DNA from: Serinus canaria
Lineage: Eukaryota; Chordata; Aves; Passeriformes; Fringillidae
NCBI RefSeq assembly: GCF_022539315.1
Contig: NC_066314.1
Coordinates: 54,125,180-54,189,179, forward strand
Reading direction: 5' to 3'
Length of the DNA stretch: 64,000 nt
Shown here in pieces: positions 33,261 through 47,509 of this stretch. A model generated the notes under the pieces. The model saw only the letters and a list, made by a program, of their open reading frames with translations. It was not told the DNA's origin and made no database searches. The position numbers were made by a program, and so were the translations under genes. Each line of letters starts with the position of its first letter. Position 1 is the stretch's first letter.

Positions 33261-36200
33261 CTTTCACAACAGCACCACTTCGTGGTTGAATTCCCAAACA
33301 GATCCAAAAAAGGGGCTGTAGGGACTGTAGGGACAACACATGTGCCTCAGCAAGTCTGAGCAGTTCCCATGGTGGTTGGTTTTAATATCCATTGACAAAA
33401 TGGACAGAAATATGTTCCAGCCATATGGTCCTCTCTTTTTGAAGATGGTGGGTTTAAAGTAAAGGCAAGAAAGAAGAAGTGGGAGGAGAAGACTAGGTCT
33501 GAGCATTTTGACCAACTGATATCTTCAGTATAGGAGGCTGTTCACCTTTCAAATGCCAAAATCACTTTTTTTCTAATTTTCAGAATTTTATAAAGAGCCT
33601 GAAAACATCTCTAGAATTTTTTTTTATACTTGAAATGTGCTGCAAATGTTTTTGTTGGAAGTGAAATGGAATCCAACAATCTTTTTATTTGGTGGTGGAC
33701 AAAATAGAGATTATTTATTTAAACATTATTTGAATATTGTTTGAAGAATACCAATGGTATTTCAACGGTAATGCCATTTCAGAGCTGAAGAAATTTCTGA
33801 AACCTCACTGGCATCCTCACTTGCACCCAGGCTAGGCAAACAAGAAGTATTAGAAAGAATTTCCAAGCATGGTTCACAGAGAACTTCAAGCTTACTTTTG
33901 TTGCACATTTCTTGGAAAGTTTTCTTCTGCAGCTTTCCCTCTTTCTTAAAAATAGTTAGGACAACTCATAACAATTAACATAGATCAAAGATGACACAGT
34001 GTAAAATGTGTACCCAGAGCTGTAGGCATGCTAGGAGGGAGGATGGAAATAATGCTCATAAAAAAGCAGGAATTCTGGGCACACCCTGAAAACCATTATT
34101 CTTCAGAGCTTTTTCTAAAAAAAAAGGCACTTTACAGAGTCAGCTTTTATGCAGTTCACCTTCAGACCTATTTACTTGGCAGAGAATTAGCAAAGTGAGA
34201 TTAAATGAGATAATAATAATAGTATTAATTAAAATAACATCCAGATGCACTAAAATGCACCCAGGAAGTACAACTATAATAACTTTCTAGAGAAGACCTG
34301 GAAAATGATAGAAGAAATTATTTAATGTGTCATGTAGTTTAAAATATGGTGAAAAACCCCCAGAGAGTAAAGAATCAGTGAGGACTCACAAGGCTGTAAG
34401 AGATCCTTGCCAGGGTAAGGGCAGGTCTAGGTGTTCTTTCTCCCCCCATCTCTGCTATGACTACATAACTTACGCATCACAGAAAGCAAATATGTTCAGG
34501 AACGTCTTGTACTCAGAACGCTGGCATAGCTTTTGAAGAAAACTTCCCAGTGAAAGCCTTCAGGATGTTTCCACTACATATTCATATGACTTGGTTTGAG
34601 ACACTTAATGTCTTTATCATGGGGAAATTTTCCCACAGGGAGGTCACCACCACAGTACTGGTTTTCCCTCCTGGACTGGTGCTTCTGCACCTTTCAGGTG
34701 CAGTGGAATTGTAATAGCTGGAGCAGGTTGAAAGAGGATGAAAGAAAGGACAACAAATTTATGTTTTTCAAAATAAAGATAAAAATAAATACAAGTCAAG
34801 CAGTTCCAAGCGTAAGGGGCTTAGAGCATTGCGGGTCTGGCATCTGTTGGATCCAAGCAGGCTGCCTATCACTGAAATGAAAGGCTCGGTTCCACACCAC
34901 ATGTCCAGGAAATATGTCCTGACCCATGTGTTTATTCCTACTCTTAGTGTCAAATACCGGTGCTCTTCTGAATGGTCACTACCAGAAGAAATAGAAAATA
35001 GAGCAAAGCAAAGCAAATAAAGGTTGCATAGTGAAACACTCTACGAAAAGAGAAGCTCATTCATTTGCAAGCAGCTACTAAAGCTGGTGTAACAATGGGC
35101 AATGATATTTTGCATAAACTAATCTAGTTAACATTCTTCCTTTTGTCTGCTGGAATAGAAAATGTTTTGGTTCAAAGTAGAGCTGACAAAGTGTATTTAA
35201 CATCAGAAGTCAGCTTGTTGAAGCCAATGGGACATTTCTCAGTGCTGGCTTGCATCCCCTGTAGTTAATATTTGTGTGTTGTGTCCTTACAAGGCAATTT
35301 TATTTGAATTAAAGCAACTTTTATTTAAACTTTTTATATAATGGATGCTGATGCCCATTTTGCTGAGCTTCTAGATTTTAATTTCCTAAAACCTTAGTGT
35401 GAAATCACATCAACTGGAGGAGGGGCAGGGCAGCCAAATGGATCAATTTTCAGGCAGCCAAAAACTGAAAGTCCCATTTGAGTCAATGCAGATGTACAGG
35501 CAGGGGGTTTGAAACAATTCTGGGCCAAAGTGTGCTCTCTGTCCATCCTAGACCATTTTTAAAAAAATTTTGTGGTTTTTTTTTTCTTTTTCCTATATAA
35601 CACATTTCCCAAGCTTAGTACACACATGTAACTAAGAAGTGTTTGAGGGCCTATAGGTAAAAAATTTAATGCATTTTTCTATAGTATTAAGTTTAAGCTC
35701 AGTGGGGTTGTCTGTCAGCTAGTTAGGCAGTCCCTGGATTGATTTGGGACTCTTTCAAATGATGGTGTCCCCAGAATCTTCCCCAGCACCACAGGCTTGG
35801 CAGCTGAATCATTCCAGCCCCATTCCCCAGTGGGATGCTCCTTCCCTCCTACGGGCAAGGGATGTGCTGATGCTCTGCATCCAGCACAAGACATGGATCA
35901 AGGGATCAAGGAAGCACAACAGAGTCAAAACCACTCCTTAGGAGCTGTGTGAGCGGGCAATGGAGTCTTTTGCATGCTCAGAGCCTTTTCTTAACATCAA
36001 TTCAAAGAAAGAGATTACCTTTTTCTTTCATTGCAGTGCATATCATTTTTAAAACCAAGTAAACAGACAAATGTTTTTCACCCACATTCCATTCTTCCCA
36101 GTTTTATTTGGAAGAACAAATTCATCCTGTTGGGAATCAAGTGTGATCAGGAAAAAAGCAAAGGCATGGAGGCTTTTAAAATTATAATTTCTTTTTAGTC

Positions 36201-38034
36201 CAAAGACTTTATGGCTTTTGACCCCATCTCTCATCATGGAAGTAGTGGGTAAAAAAAGAGGCTGGATGGAAAAGTCCAGCATGTTTTTTTTTATTGAATC
36301 ACACTACTGACACTTGGGACTGATTGTGCTTCAGGCTGTCCATGTCTGGAGCTAAGATTAGGCTAAGTTCTTAGTTTATAAGGAAATCTTTTCCCTTCTG
36401 AGGAGGCTCATGCCAAATTCTGTTCTGCTACATGTGCGTGGCAAATCTCTCTCTTCCAAAATATCATCAATGTTTAACCCACGCCTGTGGTTGTGTAAAA
36501 GGTTCCTACTTGCATGCTTTGCTGTATGTCCCGTGTCTCATACCAGTTCTGCAGCTGAGCCATTCCTTTATCAAGGACCAGAATAGCAACTGAGGTTTCT
36601 GCCCTGCATCGGAGGCGAATGAAGAAATCATGTGTTGAGCAGAGGACAGAGAGACTGTTTATTGCAGGAAAATGGGGATGGTCACACAATCATCCCTGAC
36701 AGACACAGCCTAATCCATGAGTCATACAAGCTTGGTCACACAAGCAACAATAGGAAAATTTATGAGGCTTTAGGACTGTTATGAAGTTATGGCATGTATG
36801 TTCTCTCCAGCGCATATGCTGGATTCAATTTTTATCTTTCCTTTAGCAATTCATTTGATGGCTAAGAAATTCCTGCTGGAGGCAATTCCCCACTATGGCT
36901 TGTCTCAGGAGCCAGCAGTGTTTGTTAAACACAGCCTCTGTCCCTGAAAGCTCTGCCTTTGATATAAAGCAAGGCATCATTATGCTGTGGAATTGCTTGA
37001 AATGTCTGTAAGGAGTTGAATCTAAAGGTATTTGTGGCACTGTCTATAGTCTAAGGAAGCATCTTGGCTTTCCCTTAATTATCATGGTGTCTGCCTAAGC
37101 ATTTTGAAGTGAATGAGATGAAATTTTTATCCTGAGTGAATAAAACTCATTTGCACAGCTATATCTTCTGAAATTAGAGATTATTCCTGCCTCAAGGCAG
37201 AGTCAGTGTTACAGTCAGACCATAGCTGATAGAGACAGATATTTTGGGTCTCATTAACCCCAAATAAAGCAAAACTCCAGGAATCTCTGACTTCTTTATG
37301 GAAATACGATGATACTAGGCCCAGAATTTTAAACAAATAATCACTCCTTTAAATCTGTCTATACCAATCTCCATATCCTCAGAGATTAGTTTGCTTTCTT
37401 CATTGTACCTTCGTACCTCCCCTGTATCTTCCCTTAATTTTTGAAAATTTCCCTTTCTTTTATGTGTGACTTCTATTTTTTGAAATACCTCAAAAAAGAA
37501 TGGATGTTGCACTGTATCTAACCAGATGACAGATCTGAGGGTCCTACTGAGCCAGTAAAGTGAGAAAATATCACAAAATCCTAAAAATGCCCAGCTAGAG
37601 TCTACAAATTTCCTAGCATGCAATGCAGTTTTAAGTCATCCCCCCACACAGAGGTTTTTGTCCTGTGATACCTACAGCAAGTGGGAATTGCTTCACTTGG
37701 GAAAGACTGACCATGCAGCATGCCTTGCTTTGCACTGAGAGAAATGCCACATGTCAGTTCTGCTGCAGTCTCAAGCTCTTTAAGGCAAATTCCATGCTCC
37801 ACCATGTTTTTCCAGGGATGAGATCCTGAGTCAGCTCAAAATAATGAAGAACATGCAAAATTTCTGTGTGATTATGCTTGTGCTGCTTGTTAAATGCAGT
37901 AGATGTGTCCCTGCTCACACAGAAATGGCTTGTGCTATTAAAACACCCCGCACAAGACACTGCTGTGGAGCTTGGACAGCCATCAGTGGTCAGTCTCATG
38001 GATGGCTGTGTAGGATGCACTGAAAGGACTCCTA
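33261..38034. other. Mostly unique non-coding stretch
   Basis: No gene is recognised. Two short parts (35190-35240 and 35440-35530) resemble ancient repeats. The 102-codon - strand frame at 37315-37623 has no known motif. Confidence 0.5.
35190..35530. repeat. Possible ancient repeat remnants
   Basis: 'TTGAAGCCAATGGGACATTT' (near 35218) and 'AGTCCCATTTGAGTCAATGC' (near 35470) resemble the widely dispersed old amniote words 'TTGAAGTCAATGGGA' and 'TCCCATTGACTTCAATG' in opposite orientations. The family is not identified and the match is weak. Confidence 0.3.
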
Positions 38035-38210
38035 AACACTGGAATGGGCTTCCCAGTGAGGTGATGGAGTTCCCATCCCTAGAGGTGTCCAAGAAAAACC
38101 CGGATGCGGCACTCAGTACTCTGGTTTAGTTGACATAGTTGTATTTGGCCACAGGTTGGACTGGGTGACCTTGGAGGCCTTTCTCAACCTCAGTGATTCT
38201 GTGACTCTGT
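38035..38210 (+). mobile_element. CR1 LINE fragment (3' end)
   Basis: 'ACTGGAATGGGCTTCCCAGT' starts the recognisable part. It is followed by 'GAGGTGATGGAGTTCCCATC', 'GGCACTCAGTACTCTGGTTT', 'GGTTGGACTGGGTGACCTTG' and the tail 'CAGTGATTCTGTGACTCTGT'. It is 5' truncated, on the + strand, with the terminal repeat present. The 'GTGCCATGGTCTAGTTGACA'-type 3' UTR distinguishes this subfamily from the copies at 14.1 and 15.8 kb. Confidence 0.92.
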
Positions 38211-38849
38211 GCTTCTTTCTATAGGCCTGATCTATTCTTTTAGTTGCTGTGCAGGCCACTATCACTGACCTCTTTTTCCAGAAAATTCCACCTCCCTGTG
38301 CTCTGCACTTGTGGCTTTGCAGGTATAATACGAGGGTGGGGTCCCAGCTAAAGTTTTAACACATCACCTACCCTTTTATAACAGCAGTTCTGGGGTTTGT
38401 GGGAAAAAAAGCGGAGTAGTAGCATATAGGAAGTGGGAGGCCGACAAAAGACAAAGAAGGAATGGAAGAGCTGGTTGGAAAAGTAAATAGGACTGAAAAG
38501 AACAAGAATAGCTGCAGTCAGAGGAACTAAAAGAAACAAAGATAACACTTCTTGCAATCTGGGGCGATAAAATAATTTCAACATGCAGAGGAAGGTAATA
38601 AGTTATGGTTTTACCTCTTCTACAATGGCCTGAGGCATAATCACTTCTGCAATTATTTACCCTGCAGCCTACTCAGGCCAGTTGTTAAAAGCTATAATTC
38701 AAGAGTCATCCTCTCAACTCAAAAATGCACCCAGAGTCCAGCTCTGATATGAAATCATAGTCTTTTACCAGTGCTCCCAGATTATCACAAACATTTGATA
38801 TTGGATGTTTTCAAATCTCAAGTGAGATGTTTGTTTTGCTACTGTATTT

Positions 38850-38992
38850 TAACAACAACAACAACAAAACAAACACCAAAAAACAAAAAACAGAAAAAAA
38901 CCCAAACCAAAACACCAACACATTGTCCCAAAAAACAACCAAAAAAAGCCCAAACAAACAAAAAAAAAAATCCCTACCAAAAAACTCCACAA
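38850..38992. repeat. A/C-rich tract starting as (AAC)n
   Basis: Begins as AACAACAACAACAAC and degrades into CAAA/CCAAA words over about 140 bp. Open frames in it are compositional. Confidence 0.9.
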
Positions 38993-39613
38993 CAGTTTTG
39001 TTTCTGTGAAACAAAGAAGCAAACAAAAATATTTCAATAATATTTTCCCTGAGGAAAAGTTTCTACTACTGAAATTTCTACTTTACAGATTTTTTTGTTT
39101 TTGAAACTTTTGTACTCCAAAGGATTCAGTTTTTAAAATCCACTTACAATCTCAAAAGTTATCAGTTAGATTAATCTGGATCAGATACTAAACCAGTGTT
39201 CATTCACTGTTTTAAGCTAAAAGTCCAGAAAACTTTGCTACTACAATACTTGCCTTATATGTATGTATTAATTGCAAAAAAATTTAATTAATAGATTTCC
39301 ACACAGTATGAAAATGTTAACACCCTTTTAATGACTTTCTTCTGGCTTGGTGCAGTGGAAATGATGCAGGAAATCTGATAGTGAATATTTTGTAATAACT
39401 TCTCCTGAAGAAGACCCACGCCATTGGGCACTCCAAAAGATTCAAGCTAAAAGTCCACTTTGCAACTTTGCAAACATGGATTAAGCACTGGAGCTCCTTT
39501 GTTCTGGATGGATATGACTTAGACAACACAAGCAGAAAACCTTGAGAGATCACAGTTTAGCAACTGAAGGGATCTACAAATGGTCCTTTCTGGTTTTGCT
39601 GTGAAGAGCCAAA

Positions 39614-39705
39614 ATAATATATATATATATATAATATATATATATAATATATATATATATTTTGTTGTTGTTGTTGATTGATTTTTTTTTTTTTTTTTTT
39701 TTTTT
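39614..39705. repeat. Compound microsatellite: (AT)n, (GTT)n, T tract
   Basis: (AT)n with AATAT steps at 39614-39660, then (GTT)n at 39663-39675, then a T tract of about 24 at 39682-39705. Confidence 0.92.
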
Positions 39706-41490
39706 GTTACTCCTCTGTGCCTGCCAATATCATACACAGGGTAGGCAAGACTAACATTTGGTATCAGAGGTTAACATAACAAGAGTGGAAAAGCACGCTT
39801 CAGCTCCCAGGGACATGGATAAACACTTTCCCTCGCTGGCAGCTGCCTGCACTGCTGGGAAATATCCGTGCCTTTGCTCTGGGCTAGTGGAGGAAAGACA
39901 CAGAACAAAAAGGCCTTTTTCTTCCACTAGATATTATTGTGAGAGTCTTCTGGCTTGGTGAGTATGAAGGAGGTTTTACTGATCCTTTCACTGCTCTGTG
40001 AACAGCAGAGAGGTAAAATGATTGATCCCTTCATCAAATTTTAAGCAGTCCAGAAGCTCTCTTTGTGCTCCAAAGTTAAAACCCGCTAAGAATAAAATTG
40101 CTTTACACCCTGCTGAAAACCAAATCAATAAAACTGGTGAACCCAATGGAATTTCTTGTTCATATTATACCTCCTCTTCATTACTAGACTGATTCAGAAG
40201 AAACTCTAACATAAATTGGATTCTTGCCTTGCACTACTTGTCTGAATGTCAATGAAAACCATGACATTTTTTTCAGGAAAAAAAAAAAGAGTTTTCCTCA
40301 AGCTTTTTTGATTGTTTACTGGAGGAAGAAAAAAACAAAAAATAAAATAAATTAAAATAAGAAAGCTAGATAAATAGAAATATATTAGTTATATTAAAAT
40401 ATTATATTAGTTTTATATAGTTATATTAAAACATTAAAACTATATATTTTAAGCAGAATTGCTCTTCTGGGTTTGTTTCACATTAATCAAGGTCTCTTTC
40501 TCCCTTTTAATCTACAATATTCCCGGGAGTTGTGGTTCAGGTTATCTCACAATACAAGCTTCCTATGCAGGCCAAACTGATCGCATTGATGATATTTAAC
40601 CCTGAGATCAGCAAAAATGTTGGTGACAGATATCAGAGGGGTAAACTGTACCTCAGTTCAGTTCTCAACAGTCTCAAAAGCATAAAGAATGATGATTTTC
40701 TGCCTCTAATTTCTCATTATATGAATGAGAAATGTTTGGTCTCTTTGAACAAATGTAAAGCAAATTTTACTCGTATAGATTTCATAAAGTCAAATACTCT
40801 ATTGAAATGTTACAAATAGTACTTCTGATTCATTTCTCTACATGAATTTATTTGTATTCTCTTTTAGCAGCAGTTCCAAAATTTTGGGAGTTTTACACCT
40901 TAAATGTTTTGCAATTTCTGAATAGCATTAATAACTTTACAATTTGAATCTTATTTTTTGCCTTTTTTTGTTCTCCTTTAAAAGTGGATGTTTTCTTTTT
41001 CCTTAGCCCACAGATCTTTGCATTCCATTCCTTTAAGCTTTTGCCTTTATCTTTCTAGAGATTTTCCCCCCCTTCTAATTAAAACAAAATGACAAAACCT
41101 CAAGAGAGTGCTTGGAGGCATTAGAAGATGTTTTAGAAAGGTGCTAAGCTGTGTTAGATCAACAGCAGCTGTTTCTTTTGCTTCAGTGCAGCTACAAGAA
41201 TTTATAGCATTAAAATTTACACACTTTTACTTGTATTCCCTGAAAAAACAACTGGCTAAGCTTTTCCCTCTCTAAACGCAACATCAAAATTTTGCAAAGA
41301 AATTATTTCTTTGTAAGAATTGAAGAAGCTGAGGATTCAATTTAAAGAGTATTGATTTATTACTGGTGAAGATCTTTGTTTTTCCAGCATTCTGACCTCT
41401 GAACTCCTTTTCCTTGGCACTCCCACGATTTTTGTCTTCTTTTAGTGCTGAGCAGGTGAGCTTAAAAAACTACCTGGCAACTTTCAAAGG

Positions 41491-41585
41491 TCTATTTCTA
41501 TTATTTCTATTTCTATTTCTATTTCTATTTCTATTTCTATTTCTATTTCTATTTATTTTTCTATTTATTTTTCTATTTCTATTTC
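41491..41585. repeat. (TTTCTA)n hexanucleotide array
   Basis: About 14 units of TTTCTA with a few variants (TTATTTTTCTA) near the 3' end. The frame through it encodes alternating Phe/Leu and is not a gene. Confidence 0.93.
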
Positions 41586-42790
41586 ATTATCATGCCTTCC
41601 AGTGATGACAAACTAGTGGCTGTTTGGCCCTCAACAAGTAATTATATCTTTTAAAATACTGATTTTAAAAGAGTACTCATAGGCAGCTTATACATGTATA
41701 CATCTCACTTGAGATTACAGCAAATATATATATTGATGTATATAACATATATACAGGGCTATTAAAGGTAACTGTACTTAAATCTAACTATTTCTTCTGC
41801 TTATAATGTTTATATTCTTGACTCTTCCCTGCACATTACCCATGCCTTAAATTCACTGATCAATATGGGTAAGGAAATGCAAACATTCCAATTTTAAAGG
41901 TGAAGACATAGTTAAATAATCTGCAGCATATTATTCCATGGGAAGACTAAATTAGAAGCTGATAGGAGCTGAAAAGTGTCATGGGATGGACAAAGGAAGG
42001 AGATAACACCAAGTGGTTGGTCCCTGCTGCTGTTGGGGATGGTGCCAAAGCTCTCAAAATATTCCTGGTAGATTCTTGCAGCACCTCCAAATTTCACCCA
42101 GCATTGGAGATGAATGTGATCCAAGTGAATCAAAGAAGAACAAACCACCCCTGGCTAGCTGGAAGCTGGCAGGAGTCCCATCCATTGACTCAGCTGCGGC
42201 CCAGTGAGCAGGTTTGACTCAAAACATTGTGCTGCTGTTGTTGGCACAGGGATGGAGCAGGAGCCAGCGAGCACTCGGTGTAATCACCGCTCCAGCCCCG
42301 GATTGGTTTTCCATAAACAAACCCTAGGCCCAGCCATGGGGAGTCACTTCAGTCCTCTGTGGGGGTCACTTCACTCAGCTGTTGCTCTGGCTGTGGGAAG
42401 GTCCCTCGCCCCATTGAACCAGGGGTTTGCAGTAGTGAAATCACAACAAAACACTTCAGATTTAACAGAAGGGCTCAGCATCCTGCAGGATCACCTCCTG
42501 CAGTAGCCAAATTCAATTAAAGACCAAAACCCAGGTTACTTCCAAAGGAGTGTGTGTATTTTTACCAGCATAGCCAAGAGGGGAGCTCAACCCTCTTTGG
42601 TGAGACTCTTCAAGATATCTACAAGTGTCTAAGTTTAAAAACAGAGTAGGAAAAAACAAACTGCGGGAAATTGGCTCAGAGGTTCTCTGTGGAAGCTCCA
42701 AGCAACTTGGTCTTCTCACTCGCCAAAAAAAGAGGTCAAGACTGTCCCAGCCCCTTGTCTATGTGGCCATAATCCTGAGACTGTGACATT

Positions 42791-43046
42791 CTGACATGAC
42801 AAGAAGACATGGCCTTAAGCTGCACTGGAGGAGGTTCAGGTTGGACACCAGGGGGAATTTCTTCCTAGAAAGGGCTGATAAACATTGGAAGGAAGGTGGT
42901 AGAGTCCCTATCCCTGGAAGTGTCCAAGGAACGCCTGGATGGGGCACTCAGTGCCGTGGTCTGGTTGAAGCACTGGGGATCAGTCACAGGTTGGGCTCAA
43001 TGACCTTGGAATTCTTTCCCAACCTCACTGATCCAGTAATTCTATG
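42791..43046 (+). mobile_element. CR1 LINE fragment (3' end)
   Basis: It reads 'GACATGACAAGAAGACATGG', 'CTTAAGCTGCACTGGAGGAG', 'TTCAGGTTGGACACCAGGGG', 'GGCACTCAGTGCCGTGGTCT', 'CCCAACCTCACTGATCCAGT' and ends AATTCTATG. It is on the + strand, of the same subfamily type as 38035-38210, and 5' truncated. Confidence 0.93.
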
Positions 43047-43523
43047 TTTGAGGGTGAGTCCCCAGCAGTTTTTTCCCTTAGGAAAAAGGAGAAGCCAAGT
43101 CATCCTTTAGGGAAGGCTTTTTACTCTGTAAGAAAAGAAAGCACAGGCTTCTTCAGGTTTGATTCCTTTATCACAAATTATGCCCAAGGAAAATTTAACA
43201 AAAGGAACTCCAAGGTCATTCATGGTCAACTTGATGTGCAGAAGTGGATTTCCAAATTTTGATCTGTGTTATTCTGCCTACCTTCTCCCAGCTATAAAGT
43301 CAATCCTTAAAGACTTTTTTTACCTAAAAAAACAGCAAATAAGCAACATTTTTGCTATAAATACATTAACTATGAATTTTAATAAATGTAAATATTAATT
43401 ACCTCTAAATCCACATAGTTGTAAATGTAAAGGGATTAATAGTGCATTGATAGTATTACATTTATTTTAAATAAACACATTTATTACATAAAAAATACAT
43501 TTAAATAATATTTATGCATTTTT

Positions 43524-43563
<40 letters not shown>

Positions 43564-46500
43564 TTTCTCTGACTACTCTCTTATCTTTCTGTGTGGTTAA
43601 CAAGTGCAGAAACCTATTTGTGTTAATTTACCCTATATCCACAGTCCCTAAACTCTAGATCCTAACTCAGTCTCAAAACACTCTGTTTAAATTCCTAACA
43701 CTATCCTGATTTACAGCAGCTTTACAGAGGATCTCCCTTACTGTATACCTTAATTAAAACAAAAAACCTTAAAAACAAAACAATAAAACCAAACAAACCA
43801 AACCAAAACATTAAAATCCAATCCCTCCCTCCCCCAAAAAATCTCTCAATAAAGTTCCCAAATTAAATCAAAATAAAAAACATGGAGAAGGGCTGATATT
43901 TCTATGTTAATTGTAAAGAAAAAGTGATGGACTCAATAATACGAGAAAAATAGCAAAATTCAAAGCAAGTTGTCTGGATTTCACATGTCCAGGGGAGCTG
44001 AAGGATACTTAATCCTTTATTTCTCCAAACGTTTTTAAAACAAAAAAAGCCCAAACCAGTAAAGAGTAAGACATATCAAATGTGATTTGATGCTAAAATT
44101 ATGACCAAGAATGGGGTAAAATATCACAATGCTACCATGGCGCATCTCATCTTTCAGACCTCAGAACACGGGAAAATGAGTTATTAAACTATTTTTTTTC
44201 CAAACTGGGGGGTCTCAGTCTTGTTTTTGTAGAAGACTTCAACCTGTCTGATTCTTTCACACCAGTGTGAGTTTCCTATGTATTGCTACTAAGTTGTGAT
44301 ATCCTGTATATTTTTTTGTCCCAATCTGTGATATCCTCGCTCAGTCTGTCTCAAAAAGAAAGATTTAGATAATAAAAAAATTATCAAGATTTTTTTCTCT
44401 TCTGTAATTACTGACCTTGTCAAGGAAAAGTATTAAAAATCCTTCTCCTTAAATTGCAAACTGAGTTAAAATGCCTGTTTTCACATGTCTATTGTTTTTA
44501 GATATTTTCTTTTAATTCTTTAGACTGGTTTGATTTTTTTTCCCACTCCTGTACTTTAGAAAGTTATGTAGATTAATTGTGAATTAAGACATTCTTAAAT
44601 TCATCTTCCTGCTATAACAAATACCCAGCTTGCCAGGGAAACTGAAACCAGGGAAATCAGCAGAGCCAGTAATGACAATGGAAGGACAATTCCCATTCCC
44701 CTTTTTACAGAAAGAGTGTCAAATGTCTTTGTTCTATGCCTGCACAGGAGGTTTCTTTTGGAGGTTTCTTTTCTATTCTTCCTTCATTTTATACTCAAAC
44801 ACACACAGACAAATCCTTGGCTCCAACATTTTGAGAAAAAATGGAGAATATTTGAGGCCCAAATAAGTTAAGATGGAGATTAATATCTTGGTGTTTTTAA
44901 AAACCCATACAAAGCAGATTAAATTTCTTACTGTCCTAATCAGAAATCGTCAATATTTGTGAGCTTGGCCTTATAAAAATTTAGGCTTAATTTGAAAACA
45001 TATCTGATTATATTCTTCTAAGGGTTTCAGTTTCCATCAGTCTTAAAATGGACTTTACTCTTTATTTCCATTAAAATGCAAGTACATTATGGTTAACTGG
45101 ATTTCTAAATGTGTTACTGAAGAAGTCTGGGGATGTTCTTGAGGATGGACATATCCTGTCAAAAAGTCTTTCTGAAATATGCTTTACCCAGATAAAACTT
45201 CTGTTTTCCATCATTTGGGTTCAAATTTGGATGTTTTTGAATTTTTGATCACCTCTGCAGGGCTGGGTCCTTGGACATGCACAAATTCCAAGCTGCAGTG
45301 ACAAGCACATTGAGCAGCATCCAGGTTAGGAAAGAAATGTGACATTAAAATTCCCCACACAGGAATTGCTGTCTGTTGTTCAACAGCCAGGCATGAGAAC
45401 ATTTAATTTCACATTAATGTGCAAAGGGATGATGGGAGTGAGGGGAGAGTCCTCTACAGCATTCTTTTCCATGGGGCTGGGAAATGGGATACAGGAATGA
45501 AGGTTAAAGCTGAGACTCCTGAGCTGGGGAAGGAGCTGAGTGCCAGCCCAGGGATGACACGCTTAATGTGAGGCATTCTTCTCAGTGGGAAGACTTTGGC
45601 ACACATTCCAGAGAGGCTCGAGCTGGCATTGCAACTTGAAAATATCACAGCCCCTCACAGTTTGAGAGGGTACTTAAATTGACACACTGGCTCCCTTCCA
45701 GGAATATTAGAGCATATTAGTAGAAAGGCAAGGATTTCCTTTCTAAGAAGTCATTGTAATTTTCTGTAATTCAAGACGTAGCCAAAAATGGGCACAAAGT
45801 TGCAGTGTATAGCTGCAGCCCTTTATGACTCAGTTTTTCATACCATATCCAAACAGAGGGACACGCTGCTGTCAGAACACGCTGGACTTTTTATCCAAGT
45901 CTCCCTATTTCTCTTGTCATAACATCCTGGACTCAAGGAGATGTTTGAAAGCCATTGCCAGCTGAGCTTCTCCTGTTGCTGGCAGGGCATCCCTGTTTCC
46001 CTCCACCCAGGAGTCAGGGAAAGCCTGCAGGTATCCATCTTCTTTCCTGCCATCTTCTTAACTGCTAACATCAACTCCCACCACTGATTTCTGCCTACAT
46101 GGGAGGTGAGCTCAGGCAGCTCATAAATTTATGCTTCAGTGATTTCCTCTGTTTTGTAATTAGACTCCCATTCATTAAATAAATCAAATGCACATGCTGT
46201 CTTCTGGCTCAGGAGTGGCAAAGCAGGTACGCGGAAAGCTTGCAGCACTCTCTCCCCTGCTTCCACAGCCAGGCTGCAGGGTCCCAGCAAATGGGAGGTA
46301 TCCAGGGATTTGCTCTGAGGGGAGCTGCTCCAACAATTCAGCACAAGATACCAAACCTGCCAACACATCAGTGGTGTGATGCTTTCACCCTTCCATGAAC
46401 TGCTGGTGGTTTAGGCAGTCGTGGTGCAAAAGATAAAGTCATTACCAGCTAGCTGCAGGAATTACCTTTCTAAATGGGTGTTAACAGAAGGGACAGTATT

Positions 46501-47509
46501 TACCCCCTGGCACAAAGCCCATTTGATGAAGAAATGCCAGGATACCAGAGCAAGAAAGGAGTAGAGCGTTGTTGTACACACACTGCCCTCTAAATGCATA
46601 TTTACAGAAAGGTTTAAACAGTGGCAGGAATATTATCAATAATTGCTATTTCCGACCACATCTGTGGGAAGCTGACACTTTACGTAGATTCCACTCATAT
46701 TTGAATAACATCCCTTGTCACTTGAACAGTGTCCAATAATTCTTAGGTCAGGAAGCAGTTCAGTCACTCTTAACTGAAAAATGTAACAGCACCACTTTCA
46801 TGGGACCCCATAGACCCTGATACAATTTGTGCATTCTGAATTTTCACAGCTGTCAGAGGGACTGGGTTTTGAATATTCTTGGTTTAGTAATCTGGTGACA
46901 CCACAACAGTGCTGTTTCTAAATACTTCCAAAACATCCCTGATAGAGGAATGGCTCACAGGATTAAGAATAATCAGAGAATTATGATAATGGAAAGCCCC
47001 TGCCAAACCCCTTGAGGCACTGTAGAGTCTAGTTAGAAACAAACTAGAAGACAGTTAAAACCAGTTCATAACAAGCTCTTAAATCAAGCTGATAAAAGCA
47101 ATTAAGTAAACAGCAGGAAGGGAGAAGAGTAATTAAACTGAAGGAAATAATTGGCACAAAAACACATGGCTATAACCTAGAAGGAATATATCTAGGCTGG
47201 AAATTTGTTAAGCATTCTGCAGTCCTCAAGGACAGAGATTCTTGCAACAGCTGTTCAGCAGGAGTAAAGGGGAAGTGAGACAATAATCTGAGCAGATTTT
47301 AAGGTAGAGTTCCATGGATTTTTTTTACTGGGATTCTAAGATGTTTCCTGAGACTGCAGTAGTTAAGGCTTCATGACCCTCTGAAATCCTGTTCTGTCTC
47401 CCATGATTCTAAAGAAAGAAAAAAAACAGAAAAAAAAAGGAAAAAAGGCAAGTGAAAAACTGTTCCAGAAGACAGGACTGAGAGTATAAGTGTATATAAA
47501 TATCCAAAT
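43047..47509. other. Mostly unique AT-rich stretch
   Basis: No gene recognised. It contains the (TA)n at 43528-43561, an A/C-rich tract at about 43758-43815, and an A-rich tract at about 47414-47448. Open frames are short and overlap on both strands. Confidence 0.5.
43528..43561. repeat. (TA)n microsatellite, about 17 units
   Basis: Perfect alternating TA tract. Confidence 0.95.

Larger units (their letters stand above)
38211..42790. other. Unique stretch with several microsatellites
   Basis: No gene recognised. It holds the A/C-rich tract at 38850-38992, the AT/GTT/T compound tract at 39614-39705, an AT-rich island at about 40320-40460 and the hexamer array at 41491-41585. The 95-codon + frame at 40532-40819 has a protein-like look but no known motif. 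Confidence 0.5.
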